In this document: in pieces, positions 14,076 through 14,098 of the stretch | How positions within the stretch are numbered: the first letter of the stretch is position 1 | How the letters are laid out: each line of letters begins with the position of its first letter | Origin: an uncultured Clostridia bacterium | GTDB taxonomy: Bacteria; Bacillota; Clostridia; Oscillospirales; Oscillospiraceae | NCBI GenBank assembly: GCA_945918315.1 | Contig: CAMEIK010000012.1 | Span: 1-14,098 of the forward strand | DNA length: 14,098 nt | Reading direction: 5' to 3' | Made by a program: the position numbers and the translations under genes | Notes under the pieces: generated by a model | The model's database searches: none | The model's input: the letters and a program-made list of their open reading frames with translations, nothing else | Told to the model about the DNA's origin: nothing

Positions 14076-14098
14076 GGCAAAAGCAGACAAATCCCGTG
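14029..14098 (+). CDS. Partial overlapping frame, MDESAFHAMMERGLNEAKAD..., open to window end
   Basis: The frame begins at ATG 14029, inside the end of the 161-aa gene, and stays open for 23 codons to the window edge. The composition (MDESAFHAMMERGLNEAKAD) resembles the helical segment of RelB/ParD-like antitoxins or the true C-terminus of the upstream protein after a one-base shift. GGGGG lies 4 nt before the ATG, a tolerable but short-spaced ribosome binding site. Confidence 0.4.
   Translation, partial: MDESAFHAMMERGLNEAKADKSR

Overview
The window comes from a Gram-positive gut-type Firmicute, most likely Clostridia (Oscillospiraceae/Lachnospiraceae-like). Evidence for this is the moderate-to-high GC, the strong AGGAGG-type ribosome binding sites, and a set of small conjugative-element proteins typical of clostridial integrative and conjugative elements (ICEs). 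All family names rest on motifs read by eye; no database search was possible.

Layout. (1) 1-823 (+): ICE backbone, made of the 3' end of a DNA topoisomerase III gene and an overlapping cysteine-rich VLP protein. (2) 824-1108: non-coding, with a long-range inverted repeat. (3) 1109-1700: two abutting insertion-sequence remnants, an IS3-type OrfB fragment (-) and an IS110-type transposase C-terminus (+), both broken. (4) 1721-10092: a carbohydrate-utilisation cargo block. A four-gene minus-strand operon (GH43 glycosidase, SGNH esterase, NodB-type deacetylase, GH2 beta-glycosidase) is read divergently from an AraC-type regulator (+). A GPH-family sugar symporter (-) converges on the regulator across a strong shared terminator. 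None of the four enzymes shows a signal peptide, so the picture is uptake of short, probably acetylated oligosaccharides followed by cytoplasmic deacetylation and trimming. (5) 10286-10882: junction debris, consisting of a MATE efflux C-terminus fused to the 5' end of another gene, then the truncated C-terminus of a DUF4316-type ICE protein. (6) 10885-11100: an intact TTRAP-type ICE protein. (7) 11245-14098: accessory genes. These are a 108-aa unknown, a 604-aa HTH / AAA-ATPase / PD-(D/E)XK-type protein on the minus strand, and a divergent 161-aa element-associated protein whose C-terminus appears frameshifted.

The overall reading is an ICE whose backbone has been broken open and loaded with a complete regulator-transporter-enzyme sugar module, leaving IS scars at the left edge and a chimeric gene junction at about 10440 on the right. 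The symporter lacks one base near its 5' end, so the transport step may be inactive or the base may be a sequencing error. The best candidate for something less described is the HTH-AAA-nuclease-like gene: its promoter carries four copies of a short AACGAAAT-type motif in both orientations, which suggests self-regulation by its own N-terminal DNA-binding domain.
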